Source: Polytrichum commune (lineage: Eukaryota; Streptophyta; Polytrichopsida; Polytrichales; Polytrichaceae). Taken from it: 64,000 nucleotides of DNA. The stretch is taken from the NCBI GenBank assembly GCA_950295325.1, contig OX485808.1, forward strand, positions 15,768,527 to 15,832,526, given 5' to 3'. The first letter of the stretch is position 1. Each line of letters starts with the position of its first letter. This document shows, one piece after another, positions 46,228 to 59,084 of the stretch. Both the position numbers and the translations under genes were made by a program. The notes beneath the pieces are model-generated. The model was not told the DNA's origin. It did not search any database and worked only from the letters and a program-made list of their open reading frames with translations.

Positions 46228-46630
46228 ACGTCTATGCATAACATTCTTCAGCCACGTTCAGATGTTCTCTTTCTATATTTCAATGGACGTGACCTCTTCC
46301 TTCTTGCACTTCTGAGATTGAGATCAGATACTATCGAGATCAGATACTAACACCTATCTCTCCCGATTCTCATTATAGGGAGCATGCACATCTTGTTGAA
46401 GAATGTGTATACCAACATCGCCATGACTAAAAAGCTTCCGTCACCTAAAGACTATTGCCTTTAACTAAGAGATGAAATTGTTCTAAGAGCTGTCACCATG
46501 GCAACTTGATCGTCCATTCGTTTCTTCCGTAGTCTATGTTTGTCAAGCCCCCTTCGGACCCACAACTTTTTAAACGATTTACCAAGTCGGTGACCCCATA
46601 GCATATTATGTTTGGGAGGATCATAGCAAG
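46228..46630. other. Unassigned
   Basis: Nothing recognised apart from an imperfect direct repeat GAGATCAGATACTA at 46318-46350. Confidence 0.3.
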
Positions 46631-46639
46631 TATCACTAG

Positions 46640-46725
46640 AATGGCTCAGTGGGGAATGGAGCCCACTGTGACACCACTTGCAAGGTGGACATGAGGTTCG
46701 GTCACTTGAGCTAATCGATTGATGT
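46640..46725 (+). repeat. tRNA-like promoter sequence, tRNA relic or SINE head
   Basis: TGGCTCAGTGG (46652-46662) is an exact polymerase III A box. GGTTCGGTCAC (46696-46706) resembles the B box (GGTTCGANTCC) about 34 bases later. The bases between include a CCACTTGCAAGGTGG stem-like motif, as in an anticodon or variable arm. No full cloverleaf closes by eye, so it is a relic or a SINE start, distinct from family S. Confidence 0.5.
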
Positions 46726-46739
46726 TCTTATGAATTCTT

Positions 46740-49135
46740 TGATTTGTTGCAAAAACTTACAATAATGGGCTATCAAAGTCCCATCAAAGTAATCAATTGG
46801 ACTTTTATAATACAAAACCAGAATGCCCATGAGTCCTCCTTTAAAAAACATGATCATTTTTCACCTAAATGAATTTTATTATGATACAAATATTTGATAC
46901 AAAATTTATATACTATATTGAACAATATTTAAAGTCCAGTATTTTATAATTTGAGTAGAGTGAAAAATGAGAATATATTGTAGAAAATTGTTATAAGAAC
47001 ATGTACTGTACATGATCATGTACATAACATTTATAACAATATTCAACCAACTCCTTTTGACCTCATTCCAAATAAACATGCTATACACAATCATCATATA
47101 ATGGAATTTGATGCACATGTGGTAATAAGTTGAAGCACACATGATGTGATATTTAACCTAAATTTGCAGCCAGCAAGGAGTCCACTAGGATATCACCTAC
47201 GTGCGGACCAAAAGGATCGATATAAACACCTCCTTGAAACATGTTCAGTGTTTTCTAAGCCTAACCGACATCCACGAGGCTAATATCGCCAGCAGCCGCG
47301 CGCAGTCAGTTCGCGTGGTAAATTCCTTTCACAACCAACAAAGACCAATGCACAAACACTATTTTTTAAATTTTTATTTAGTAAATAAATAAATTGTCCT
47401 TGACGCAATAGTCCAGTTGGACCCGCATAATGAGGGGAATTTTTTTTTGCAATTACATTCTCATTAGCATACATCTTTTTTATCCAACATCTCTTCATAT
47501 AGATGTATTGACCTAGCATTCTCAAATGACAATCTTAGAGAGTATGTAGGTGGTTTCTCCATATCACACAAAAGCTTTATAAATGATGTGGTTTGAATTC
47601 ATTGGATACAAATGAAGAGCATGATGGGCAAACTTGACATCACTATGGCCATGAGCAATCATTTCTATAAGAAAACCCCAAAGATTTGTTGTTGATTAAA
47701 GAATCCAAATCGATTACGCCTATGCTCTTAACTACTAAAACAAAGAAACATGGCTGTGGAACCCCACAAAACAAAGAACTCGCTATAACATGTAGGAGAG
47801 GACCATATCACTTGTAATGGAGACAGATAGCTTAAAGTGTCCATCCGTAGCCTTGATTATATGTGCAAAAATGGTGGGATTGTTTTGGCATGATTCATTT
47901 TGTCATGTATGACTGTAAGGACTTCCAATGACATGACGATGGACAACGCTTTATTTGTGTAATAATTATTACGATGTGCCTCTTGCATGTTCAAATGTCT
48001 GAAATAATTCATTTGATGTGCAACATAAGACACTAGTCTCGAGAACATGGACTATGGCGGGCTCCGATGTACATCAAGACCAAGTTGGTCTACATGCGGC
48101 CCGTACTCCGCCATTGCTACAAATTGCCCAATCCAAGTGGTGGGTGACCATCTGGAACTCCATAAAATCAAACAACACCCAAGCAATTGTGGACAAGATT
48201 CCCCCCCATCAGTCCAGTGGCAACATGGTGCCTCACCAACAACTACAGATGAATGTTTAACCAATATTGGATGCACCCATCCCCATTCCTCCCCACGACA
48301 CATTGCATACCCATGCCGACTCCAACCCTACTATCACACGTCTCAAAGGTATGCTATAGTCCATGCCAAGTTGCAGTTCCCTTCATTTGTTTCCTCCGTT
48401 CCTTTTGTCTATCATAGGTCTCGGTCTTCCTCTTCAAACTGACCCCCCCCCCTTTTCCGTCGGTTTGTAGGTTGTGTCCAATCCTATACCAACATGTTCT
48501 AAAGGCGCCTTATCCATCATATAGGGGCATTTCAACGCCCTATGTATAAATGCAAGGCAATCTTCTTCCCAAATGACATCCCATTCAAATACCTCCTCCT
48601 ATAATTTGGGCTCTCATCAACCTCCTAAGTGTATAATGGTGGGCCCCATCTTGACCTTGGCTACAACTGCGGAGCAATGATTTTATGGAATGTGGAGGCA
48701 ATGCAAGCAAAAGATACATCGGTAGAAGAAAAAGAAACGGAATCCAAAGCTCGAAAGGCCAACATTAGCATATTAGACATTGTACTTAAGTAAGCATAGC
48801 TTAGGTTGCACTATCCAATCATGATTATGTGGCACTCATTTGCTACTTAATTTCTTTGACCCCACCTTGTATTTTTTTTTCCACGTAATATGAATATCAT
48901 CTTCCTCCTCCAATATTGTCTCATGCTTGGGTTGTCCTACCAGAACCATCTTACTTTGAGTTTCTTGATCAAGTTGTGACTTCATTTGTGCATGAATTAA
49001 TGTACATCACCACTCTTATGTGTTTCAATATTTGAGTTTCACACACCATTCCCAAACATCCATGTATCTTTCTATGTTCTTATATTTGTAAATGTCTCAA
49101 AACGCCTACCTAATATAGTGTTCTAAGCTCATCAG
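46740..49135. other. Unassigned
   Basis: No recognised gene in 2.4 kb. Overlapping frames at 48018-48442 are unrecognised. C10 at 48443-48452. Confidence 0.35.
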
Positions 49136-49139
49136 TCAA

Positions 49140-49345
49140 CCTAATTATAGGGACACACATATGACCATCTAACAAGCACGGCATCTACGCTTCGACAATG
49201 AACAAGATATTCAAATGAGCTCCAAAAATTACAAGGAAAGCGGTTACAGCCTCGATTTTGGATTCGTAACCATCTCTTACTAACTTTGTGTTTCATATCC
49301 AAAGTGAAGTGGGCTAGCAGGGGAAAATTAACCATTTTAAGACCC
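49140..49345 (+). repeat. Family B repeat fragment
   Basis: 'atatgaccatctaa', 'gagctccaaaaatta', 'ggttacagcctcgattttgga', 'taaccatctcttactaa' and 'agacccagctacc' match 57585-57780 in order. Confidence 0.65.
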
Positions 49346-51000
49346 AGCTACCTCACCTTCATACAGAAGCTGTTGCCCAGGTTCTGTCTGATTAATTCTC
49401 TGCTAATGCCACCTGGCCACTTGCAGATGCCACCTGGTTTTTTTTGGGGGTGAGAAATCTTTTGTCCACATGGGATGTGACATTTGTCTGTCACTGGGCA
49501 GGCCTATACAATGGGTGTGGTTTCATGTCAACCATGCGTCCCAAGACAAATATGTTATGCGAATCTACAGAATAACACCAAACGATATGACAAAATATCC
49601 TTTGAGTCCTAAGATTCTAAATACAAAGAATCAAAACACTGGTATCTTCTTCTCCTTTTGGGACAAGCATCTTAAGATTCTTATGTACATAAGGTAGATA
49701 TATGGAGAACAGTGAAAATAAGTTAATACGGCTATAAAGAATGGCTTGAAACTTGTACAATATTTGTAATAGATGAAGTAGAGAAAATGATGAGGGATGT
49801 AAGGCGTTTCGTAATTTTATTCTATGTAAATAATTAGTTACATTTTTTTCAAAGAGGTGAATAAGTCAAATCCCTTATTTGTACTGTAGAGTCTCTCCAA
49901 TTTGAGCATCAAAGTATCTTGCTCTACGTACGAATGCACAGACAACGGTTAATTCAATGGCACCCAAAAGTGATCATAGTGGTTTGGAACAACACCTATA
50001 TGACAAGCACAACATCACACCTATCATTGTATCGTTTTCGGGCCATCACTTTTACAAATAGTTGTTTTTGTCCACATAGTAGTCATTCTACCCCTAGTCT
50101 AATGCACCAATAGTAGTTATTCCCTGCCTTTGGTTTTTCTACTTTTGTTGACGTTTGTGCTTGTCATTACAATGACCAAAAGTTGTGGTCATGGTGGGCA
50201 ATCCAAAGATTGTAACCAAGAGAAATGTACATCAATTCACGTGATGTTATCTGTAACGGACTTAGACCAAGATCTAGTATTTTTAATAAAAATAAAAAAT
50301 TCAAAAAATTCAAAACATTCAAAACATAGATTTGTTAGAACCAATCATTTTTACAGTTTTCTTATGACATGGTCACCTTTATTTTTTATACTGATACAAC
50401 TTATTTGAATTTTCTTGTCGTTAATGAGTCCGACACAAGCTTAGTAGCCGTGGAGTAGGCAACTTACACCTTTATAATATATTTTTTATTTATAATTTAA
50501 TGGAAGGTAGCCTAAAAACTAATTTAAAATTGCTAATTTTTCTAACCGAAAAGAATATGACGTTTTTGTGAGTTGCCTCACGAAAATGCCTATAACTTTA
50601 TGTGAGATTTTAAAATGGAGCAAAACTAGCTAAACTAGGGAAAACAACTTCAATATCTATATAGAGATTTTTAAATCATAGAAAATGAACACTCTAACAA
50701 GCATGGGTGAAGCTACAAAACTAGCAGTACCTAAACAAATGTTGTCTTACTCAAATGCTCATAACTTCTAGATTAAGTTGTAAAATTTGATAAATATAAT
50801 TAGTTAGAAAGAAGACTTTAATGACTATCTACACATATAAAACATGTTGGATAATACTTAAGAACAAGATGTGATAAGTTTTTAAAGGCTGTTGTTATTT
50901 CCATTCATAATCACTAACTAATACAATACTTTAAAGAAATAAAGTATAAATCACCAAAAAAGAAATAATCAAATAAATTATAAGAAAAATATTTTTATTA
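49346..51000. other. Unassigned
   Basis: No gene or repeat recognised. It becomes very AT-rich towards 51 kb. Confidence 0.3.
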
Positions 51001-52179
51001 CATGAGGCCAACAACCTCACTCCCGCATAATAAAGACTATCACTCAAACCACTAAATAACTAAGTAATGTGTTTTTTTTTAAAACATTTAATCAAAGTTG
51101 GATCGATCGAAGTCAAAAGTTGTTGGAGTTGAAGAAAAAAAAACTTAGAAATGAAAGAATTTGGATCTCCGGAGGTCTGAACCCGAGAAGACAACCAAAA
51201 TTACATAATTCAATAGAAATTTGACGCCCCTTAGGTATGATTGTCTTACGTAGCGGGGGATTCAATCATTTCATTGATTTTTCTGCTTCATCATATGCTA
51301 CTTGCATTGGATAATTTTTCCAAAGACTCAGATGTTGTCAATCTTTTCCATCTAAACCTTTTATTTATTTATGACTTGGTGGTGTTGTTAAAAGAGATCT
51401 TACATTGTCTAGGCGAATCGGTTAAGTCAAAAGGCGTTTTCAGTATCAATGATTTATCTGGTTTGATAGATTTGGGTGTAGTTGCGTTGGATCCTCGAAA
51501 TATCTTATGTTTTTATCTTTTTAAATTATTTACTATTTTACTTTAGTTTTTTTAATCCTAAAAAATCGTTTCATTCTTTTTTGAAGCTCGTGACCTTAAG
51601 ATTGTACTTACTAAAGTAATTTCTAGATTTAATTTTTTTTCAAACCGATCCGATTTTTTACCATGTAACTCTAATAAACCACTAATATTAGGTTAATTCA
51701 ACACTTCATATATACTGATGTGTCATTTGAGGTTGACCTATAGAAATTATAAAGAAACCATCATTTTGCTTTGCATATATTTTCAAACATAGTCAACCAA
51801 AATTAAATGAGCAAATCAAAAAGAAATATCCGCCTTTATTTAGAGTGGATTCTATATATAGATAATAAAAATTCCAAAACCATATTTTCTTTCTAACAAG
51901 GTTGATTTAGACCAAAAAACAACATACACAAGATAATAAATTGTTAAATCCGTCTATCCTCCTGCAACAGAATGAATTTGGATTCCTTTAGCAATAATAT
52001 TACTTGATAAAACTCCTTTGACTTCCTTCCATATATAGATTTAAATCACAAATTCTAAATGTTTTACAAAAACCCTTATTTGGCATTCGGATTTCATTAA
52101 CATACAAACTCAAATATCAATGAAAATAAATGTAACCTATCTCATATTTCCTAGTACTATAAATTCCTACTTAATCTAT

Positions 52180-53185
52180 CATCAGTCGTATAGGCATGAA
52201 GTTAATCTCCCGCAAAAATTTATAACAACAATGACAAACAAATATTTGTTATATAATGACCTAACCAAAGAGCACCAAACTTCTTCAGAAATATTTTATG
52301 CCTGCCATTCTTTAGTAATACCCAATGACTCATCTTAAATGATCATTTTTTTGTTTTTTTTGTGAAAAGCCACCTTCTTACGTCGTTGGTTACTCTCGAT
52401 ACAATTTGCACTCATTATTTGCGTTTAATTCAATTTCTCCAAAAGAATTGATCGATATTCAATAGATTTTGAAACAAGTAACATTTCATCCATAGTGATC
52501 CGCAAAGTTAGAACTTTAAATTCAATAAGAAAAATCGTCTCAATTTCATAAACCAAAATGAATTAGATGGTGTGTGTAGTAGCATTGTAAGTCATCTGAT
52601 AGGTCCAAAGTACAACCAAAAATTCTAAATTCCAATATCTTTTCGAATCATCCACAGTCTTACCTAAAATCATACATAAGTTTTGATTCGTCCATTCCGG
52701 TTGATTATTTGTTTAAGGATGGGTTAGAGTTTAAAATAAATAATAAATATCAAAATACGTGGTCAATTCAACAAAATTAGACCAACAGTCGCTAACCAAC
52801 ATCTTTAGGCAACCAAACCGATTGATAATATTGTAGTACAAAAACCTGGTGGTAGTCTTGGCATAATTTTTTATCATCACTTTATTTTGAGCCCACTTTG
52901 TCAAATATTTGTTGCAGCTATAATTTGGTTTATTTATTTGGATATCAGATGTACATGACCCACATAATCAATCCTCTATTTTTCAAATGAAGCCAAAATG
53001 AATGAACATTGAAGAGGTATACTGAACCCTACATCATTGTAAAAATACCGTAGCCAATAGTCATAGAAACCGTGGGTATCTGTCACAAAATACCTTGTAT
53101 GCAGTCAACATACTCGTAAAATGTCTTCCACAGGATATGCATGAGAAGCCTCCTAGACCTTAGAAATATGTTCAATGTCAATGCA
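52180..53185 (-). pseudogene. Ty3/gypsy integrase, degraded
   Basis: Read from 53185 down: a zinc-binding region (CGRHFTSMLTAYKVF, the usual CGGHF..KT..K) near 53165-53095. Next comes the core with KYLTKWAQ, then KTTTRFLYYNIINRFGCLKM and LVSDCWSNFV, whose D is the second catalytic acid. A QPEWTNQNL stretch follows, corresponding to the region with the catalytic glutamate, and then VLWTYQMTYNATTH. The C-terminal part shows SIEYRSILLEKLN and NQRRKKVAFHKKNKK. Stops and frame changes interrupt every part. It would have inserted the element's cDNA in the nucleus. Confidence 0.9.
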
Positions 53186-53338
53186 TCTTCAAAGCATTTT
53201 TTGTTTCTCGTCAATATAGTTTACCCATAATAAAACCAAAATGACTGCTATGAATTTAGACATTTCCACACTCAATCATGGTCAAAGCCTACGGCATTAA
53301 TTAAATACTTAAATATTCCGCAATGTGATTGTATCACG

Positions 53339-53970
53339 TTAGTTAAGAGAATACCGCATATGAAATCGCATCCAAAATTTTGTCATCAATTTTTTTACCC
53401 GTTGATTTCTTTTTAAAGATCCACAACAAGTACTATCATAGGACGAATGACTAGTTGTTTGAACCTCATGCTCAACATTCTTCGTCCTATAAGATTTTGT
53501 ACTTACTTTCATATGATTCTTACGGCTTCTGTACACAATATATTTTTTGTCGATCGTATTTGAAATATTCAACCACAGCCGACCTAATAACAAAAAAAAG
53601 CCCGGTTAAGATCTTCAAATCGAAAGAATTGAAGTGCAACTCGTAAATTTTACCTTCAGTAAAAAAATTAAGTTTTATTATCGTCCCTTCCTCCAATATT
53701 CCGTTGATCCACCATAGTGGCATTAACCGTAGATGGTTCAATGAGGCTCTAATCCAACTTCGTTATAGTCGATCACAACATAATATTCACCGCGCTCCCT
53801 CCATTTGCAAGACAAAATGACATCATTTTGTCCACAATGGAAACTTCTACCAACACGGGTATCATGTCTACTTTAACTTTCGTTCGTGCCACAAATGTAG
53901 TATAAGTTGTGTTATTTTTGCGTTGATGAGTTACACCTCTTTGAACCATTTTCTTTATGATTGGTGACAT
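53339..53970 (-). pseudogene. Ty3/gypsy protease region, degraded
   Basis: LANGGSAVNIML (near 53773-53808) corresponds to the aspartic protease motif (L(V/I)DGGSAVNIM), with the catalytic D replaced by N. Further on, read through frame shifts, comes MLLGRLWLNISNTID (53593-53549), the usual LLGRPWL block that closes the plant gypsy protease domain. Sequence between them is decayed. The next recognisable domain is the integrase zinc region only about 150 bp away, so reverse transcriptase and RNase H are absent. Confidence 0.85.
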
Positions 53971-54700
53971 CTTTATGAGTTGGGCATCGAAATATTAGCA
54001 TTCAATTGTGAAAAATCATTCTATATATTATATGTGCTAGAAGACAAAAATTTGTGTTTCAATGAATTTCGTGAAAATTTTCTTACCTTTGGTGATGCAA
54101 AGATTTTCCAAACCTCGATTTGTAAGCTTCCACCTCCTATTCAGTCTCATGTTGTTGAAATTCCCTCAATAAGTCTTTAGGCAGGGTGTTGTGTTCAGTC
54201 GTTGAATATGATAATAAACCACCATATGATCATGTTGTCTGCAACCTGAACACCAATAACTGCTCAGTACATGTCCAAATTCTTGACTCGGAGGCCTATA
54301 TTGTAACTTGTCTTGCATCATACATGACATTTAACAAGAACTAGGGGCAATGTGAAATCGAATGAAGAAATGAGGAGTTTTGTGCTCCTTTGAAATTTCA
54401 ATGAATTTTTTTGTTGAGCTTTGTGACAATACATAACTTCTAAATCACATGATGCTTGCAATCACTGCCTTAATCAACCATCTGCATCCCTTTTGATCAG
54501 CCTCCACAAAAAACCACAGCCAATTCTTCTTGCAACCTGAGCAAGAAGTGGCCTTGTTCTCAATCCAATGTCCCTTTTCAAAATTCTAATATTGCATCTT
54601 CCATATATACAGGGTTGAGATAAGGAAATGAGAAAACTATCCATCCTAGTATCATTCAATATTAAATACTTATCCCATAAAGTCTACCATACAAGTACCG

Positions 54701-56035
54701 ATGTTGTATATTTTCTACAGGTCCTTCATACATGGACATAACTCGATCTATGATTTGTGTAGCATATATATACATAGTTTGACAAAGTTCAAATTAACAC
54801 CTTTTAAATGCACTCACATATACTCATATGTATTATGAAAGGTGCACCCCCGGGAATTAAAAAGAGATCAAACTTAATACTCGTTTGGCAGATGTATTGT
54901 TCATCTAGGACAACAATATGCCTTATAAACTGATGTTGTTTACTAGCGAGAAGCAATATTTCTTAGCATTCTTAATCCCTAATGTCCTATGCAACCATAA
55001 TATGGTCATGAACAATTCACTCTGATTCCTTTGACACAAGTTCGGATAGGTTTTCAATTGTTTCAACTCGTCCTCTTGTTCATGTTCAAGTTTGCTATGT
55101 CTTGCCACGTGGATAATTGCGATTCAGCAAACATAGTTAGTTCTGGATTAATTCAATTATGGGAGTGTGTTCCCAATTGGTTTATAGTGCAACCATTCCA
55201 CAAATGCCTATTTGATATTTGTCACCTCTACGGTTAGGGGCAGCATATCCTAAACATTATTTTAGTTTATTTTATTTGGTTAATCCCTATGTGTAAATGA
55301 TTCCCAATTGATTGAAAACTTGCATGTAGTCAAACGTAGCATATCCTAAGCATCCATCGTTGGATTTTTTTAGTTGGACATGTGTTGGTGGGTGTAAATC
55401 CATGTGGAAGGTGCACAATGGTGGCATTGTTGCCTCAATTTGCAAAGCTTCATAAATAATCACAAAATAATGGTTCAAGATTTGTGAGTTGATTTGAGTA
55501 GGCATATTTCCCCTCTTTTAAATGAGGGTAACATTTTTCATTTGGAGATGATTTGAGTGGAGGTTTCATAAAACAACCAACCCCAATTTAATATTCATTT
55601 ATACAATAGGATGATGATAATAATAGTAATAGTAATAATAACGTTAGATCTCAGCTTTGGTCATTGATTTTGATTGCATTAGACAAACAAAAACAAGAGC
55701 ACAATAAGGTGCATGGGTTACAATGGACTCTTCCTTGGATATCTAAATGACGTGCATGGGTTACAATCAAATTAAACCCCTTGTATATGGGAATTTCATG
55801 GAGAAAAACAAATGTATACATCCTAATGGCATGCTAGAAAAGGGACTCATGTGTTTCTACTAAGCTTTCATCTAAATGTATTAAATGCCTCCGCTGCACA
55901 TATAGAATATCCTAGGACCCTTTGAAAACTCAACTAGTGCATGTGCACCCCCTCAGAACTAGGATGGGTTACCTTAACATAAATGGATATGTCTATGTAC
56001 CTTCATGTTGAGCTAGGGCGAAACAACCCGTACAT
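54701..56035. other. Unassigned
   Basis: No recognised gene. 'gtgcacccccgggaa' (54841) and 'gtgcaccccctcag' (55939) resemble the right end of the 120-454 MITE family, too short to call. Confidence 0.3.
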
Positions 56036-56218
56036 TTCTTCTTCTTCTTCTTCTTTTAAAAATTTTCTTTATTGGATCATAGGAGGCGCTTGACCACCTG
56101 ACTAGTTTTTCCGTCCAGTAGAGAGACGATTTCACAACCAATAATCAAACCACCAACCACTCCGTTCAATTTGGGTACCTCTCCACTATCATCCAGTAGT
56201 TTAGGGTCATGTTGAACC
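56036..56218 (-). mobile_element. tRNA-derived SINE (family S)
   Basis: On the minus strand: ACATGACCCTAAACTACTGG, the A-box-like TAGTGGAGAGG (56187-56177), a B-box-like GGTTTGATTATT, GTGAAATCGTCTCTCTACT, and a (GAA)n tail (plus-strand CTT repeat 56036-56056). No clear target duplication. Confidence 0.8.
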
Positions 56219-57322
56219 AACATTGGTTCCTTGTTGACAGGGCTACAATCATCCAACAAGGAACCAATAAGGCAGAGGGTGCTAAAACCAACACCCCATC
56301 CAAAACCAACACCTATAAACGCCTCCGAATTGCCAACACTCTACAACCTTGAACCGTACCCGGCGGTGTAGGAGTGTCTGGGCCCACGGAATGACGGTTT
56401 TAGGTGCCATTAGTGGTGCCATCTCATAGCGGCCTCCATGACCTTCATGTAGGGTATGTAACGGGCTCCACTCTATCTCGGGTTGGTTCAAGGTGGGATT
56501 AGGGTGGCTTGTCAATGCCTATTCTAGTCATTCTATTCACAACGCCAAGGAGGTAGGCCCACAAAGCACAAAAGGGTCATTTCCCGGGATGCAAGGTGAT
56601 GGTTTTGCAAGCGAACCGGGAGGGATCATGGAGGTAGCCATGTGGCTTTGCATACCATTACTACTTGGGCTTTGATGTAGTTTGGGTCTAGTACCCAGCT
56701 ATGTTGTGTTGGTTCTAGGCAATGAAGGTGGGGGTCCTCATCATATGCGAGTTTGCCATACATGGGGCCTATGGATTGGTATAAGGAAGCTAGTAGTTTT
56801 GACTTTGAATATTCATCAAATATTCAATTGATACTAAAAACATTTTTTCTTTCTTGATACCTATGTTTAGCCCAAAGGCTAATATGAATATATATTTTAT
56901 ATATCAACCACATAGCCATATGTATGTGCAATAGCTTAAAGTGTTGGTTTAAGCACCCTCTACCTTACATGAGTTCGTTCAACGCCCACCCTACCCTTAA
57001 TAGTGTGGGCGAGGATGGGATATTAAAAAGGGGAAAAAAAGAAAAAAAAAGAAAAAAAAAAGTGAGAGAATAAAAATGACCTAGCGAGTTAAGTAGGGCC
57101 ACTTGTAAGTAGGCACTGTGCAATGGGCTTCCAGGCTGACAGATAAATTTATCACAATGTGATGATTGAGAATAATTCTGGCTGTAAATGAGTCACTCCA
57201 AGTCCATGGACACAAGCGCCGGTTATAAGAACTTGATCGACTGAGTTGCAAAATCATGGCTGGCTGGCTGGCAGGAGCACTCCAGATCATTATCATTATC
57301 AATGTCAATGCCCATGCTACTA
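56219..57322. other. Unassigned
   Basis: No recognised gene. An A-rich purine run lies at 57028-57063. The 77-codon minus frame (56282-56515) is unrecognised. Confidence 0.35.
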
Positions 57323-57382
57323 GGGCCAAGGGCCGTGACCATGAAATTGTGAGAGGCTCTTAGTTCGTGTGTGAAGTGGCCC
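57323..57382. mobile_element. 60-bp remnant of family X
   Basis: Starts GGGCCAAGGGCC and ends GTGTGTGAAGTGGCCC. It consists only of the end sequences of family X (GTGACCATGAAATTGTGAGAG and CGTGTGTGAA). An internally deleted copy. Confidence 0.75.
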
Positions 57383-57396
57383 TAAGTAATGTACCA

Positions 57397-58075
57397 AAGG
57401 TAGACAACCCTTATTCAAATTTTTTCCTTATTAGGACACCTATATTTAAGTGTAATGTGGTTAGGTGTGCCTTTGTAAACAACTATCAAAAGAAAAACAT
57501 GTGTTCAAAAAGGGATTGGATTATGTGCTTACAATATGATAATCATTCTAAGTTGAATGTTCAACGAAATTGGAGGGACTTATATGACCAGTCATTGATC
57601 ATGAGAGTTTTTACGTTGATAATGACGATGACATTCATATGAACTCCATAATGTGTGAAGAAAGTGGTTGCAACCTCAATTTTGGATTTGCTAACCATCT
57701 CATATCAATTACATGTTTCATATCTAGGACGAAGTGGGCCAATCCAAAAAAGGCGACCATGTAAAGGTTGTCTACCTTAGTAAGGCACGTGAATGTTATT
57801 TGATTCGTTTTTCACGTTCTCCAACTTCTACCGACTAAATTAACACAACAAAACTTGTGTTGCAATCGGAACTCTAGGATGAATCCTCAACAGAAAATGA
57901 AACCTTCTTTCATTTAGTTAGAATTACGCTCATTATCAAATGTGAAGTAATCAATTAAACTTGAAGATGTAGTCCGATCTCTTTTAAGCATGTGTCTTTA
58001 TAGTGTTTGTGTATTGATCCTCACCAAACCACACACCAATCAATCATAAGGTCCGATCAAGAAAAGTAGTCGAAT
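57397..58075 (+). repeat. Family B repeat, longest copy
   Basis: An inner part (57397-57778) is bounded by inverted repeats AAGGTAGACAACC and GGTTGTCTACCTT. Similarity to other copies goes on to about 58075, so the repeat unit is larger than that inverted-repeat part. Seven partial copies exist in this window. The 91-codon frame at 57367-57642 has no recognised domain. Confidence 0.7.
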
Positions 58076-58198
58076 GACACCCGCATGCCCTAACGATAAA
58101 CTACCCAAAATGAAGTGCTTCCTCATGTCTACATACAGAGAAGAAACGCTGACCCCTGGTAGGATCAGCATGATTGAAATGCCCGTTCGACCCACCCT

Positions 58199-58227
58199 TG
58201 ATATTATGTCCACTGGACATAATATCA
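58199..58227. other. Perfect 29-bp palindrome
   Basis: Arms TGATATTATGTCCA and TGGACATAATATCA around a single C. Perfect 14-bp arms with a one-base spacer. Function unknown. It could form a cruciform or be a centre of an eroded inverted-repeat element. Confidence 0.9.
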
Positions 58228-59084
58228 GTGGTGCAGGACTATCTACATACATATAGAAACTTGGAATCAAAAGAATACTTACATCAGATGCAATATGCGT
58301 AAACTGGGACTTGACTCTTGAATAGGGCAGGGCCAACGGGCTCAAATTCACATCGGATTGCCCGACGTTAGTCTTTTTCTTTTTGTGTTTTTTTCTGTGA
58401 GCTGGGAAGGCATTGAGAATTGCAGCTGGCCAGATTAATTGTACCCATGCCAAGCCGAGCTGGGCCCAGGCTTAGTTCAGTTTCTGACCCTTCCAGTCGT
58501 TGAGCCAGTTAGCAGACTTCAGGGATCAGTTACCAAGTCCAAGGATCCGATTTCCTGGCCACAGGACCTAGAAGGGATCACCCTTTAAATTATTTGTCAA
58601 GCTTGAGATATTTCAACAAGAACCCACAAAAAATATGATGTGTTCAGCTTCAGTGACAGGGCTGATTTTTTTATATTATAAGGACCTCCTTTTCCCTGTC
58701 TTGTTAATGTTGACATTAAAGAGGGCAACCATTGTTTGGGGGCCTTAAAACCCTTAAAGGAATTATCAACCTAATGTGAGTTGGCGCTCCCCCTCCCTCT
58801 TCTTGTAGCTACAGTAGTCAAGTTCCATTCCATCGCCTCTATCAAACGGATTGTAACAATCTATTACCAGCATTTCAATGCAAATTTTGTAGTGCTTATT
58901 CATTAAAAAAAATCTCAAGTTTACGGTAAGAATAGTCCTACCACAAGTAGAATAGGATATAAGAACCATGCAAGTAGAATTTTACCTAAAGCTTCTCAAA
59001 GATAAGGTAGGCAAGATAAGATAGAAGAACATGTTGAAGAAAGACCACAAACTTGAATTAAGTGGTTCAGGAAGATGATAGGCT
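58228..59084. other. Unassigned
   Basis: Nothing recognised. Confidence 0.3.

Larger units (their letters stand above)
51001..54700 (-). mobile_element. Ty3/gypsy retrotransposon relic (limits uncertain)
   Basis: Minus-strand protease (53339-53970) and integrase (52180-53185) relics in Ty3/gypsy order mark an old element. I could not find long terminal repeats, a primer-binding site or flanking duplications, so the limits are approximate. The 51241-51546 plus frame and the 54474-54659 minus frame are unrecognised and may lie in the element's flanking or gag parts. Confidence 0.65.

Noticed and set aside
58040-58453. 137-codon minus-strand frame
   Set aside because: No domain, contains the 29-bp palindrome, and its lysine run comes from a plus-strand T-rich stretch. 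Treated as chance.
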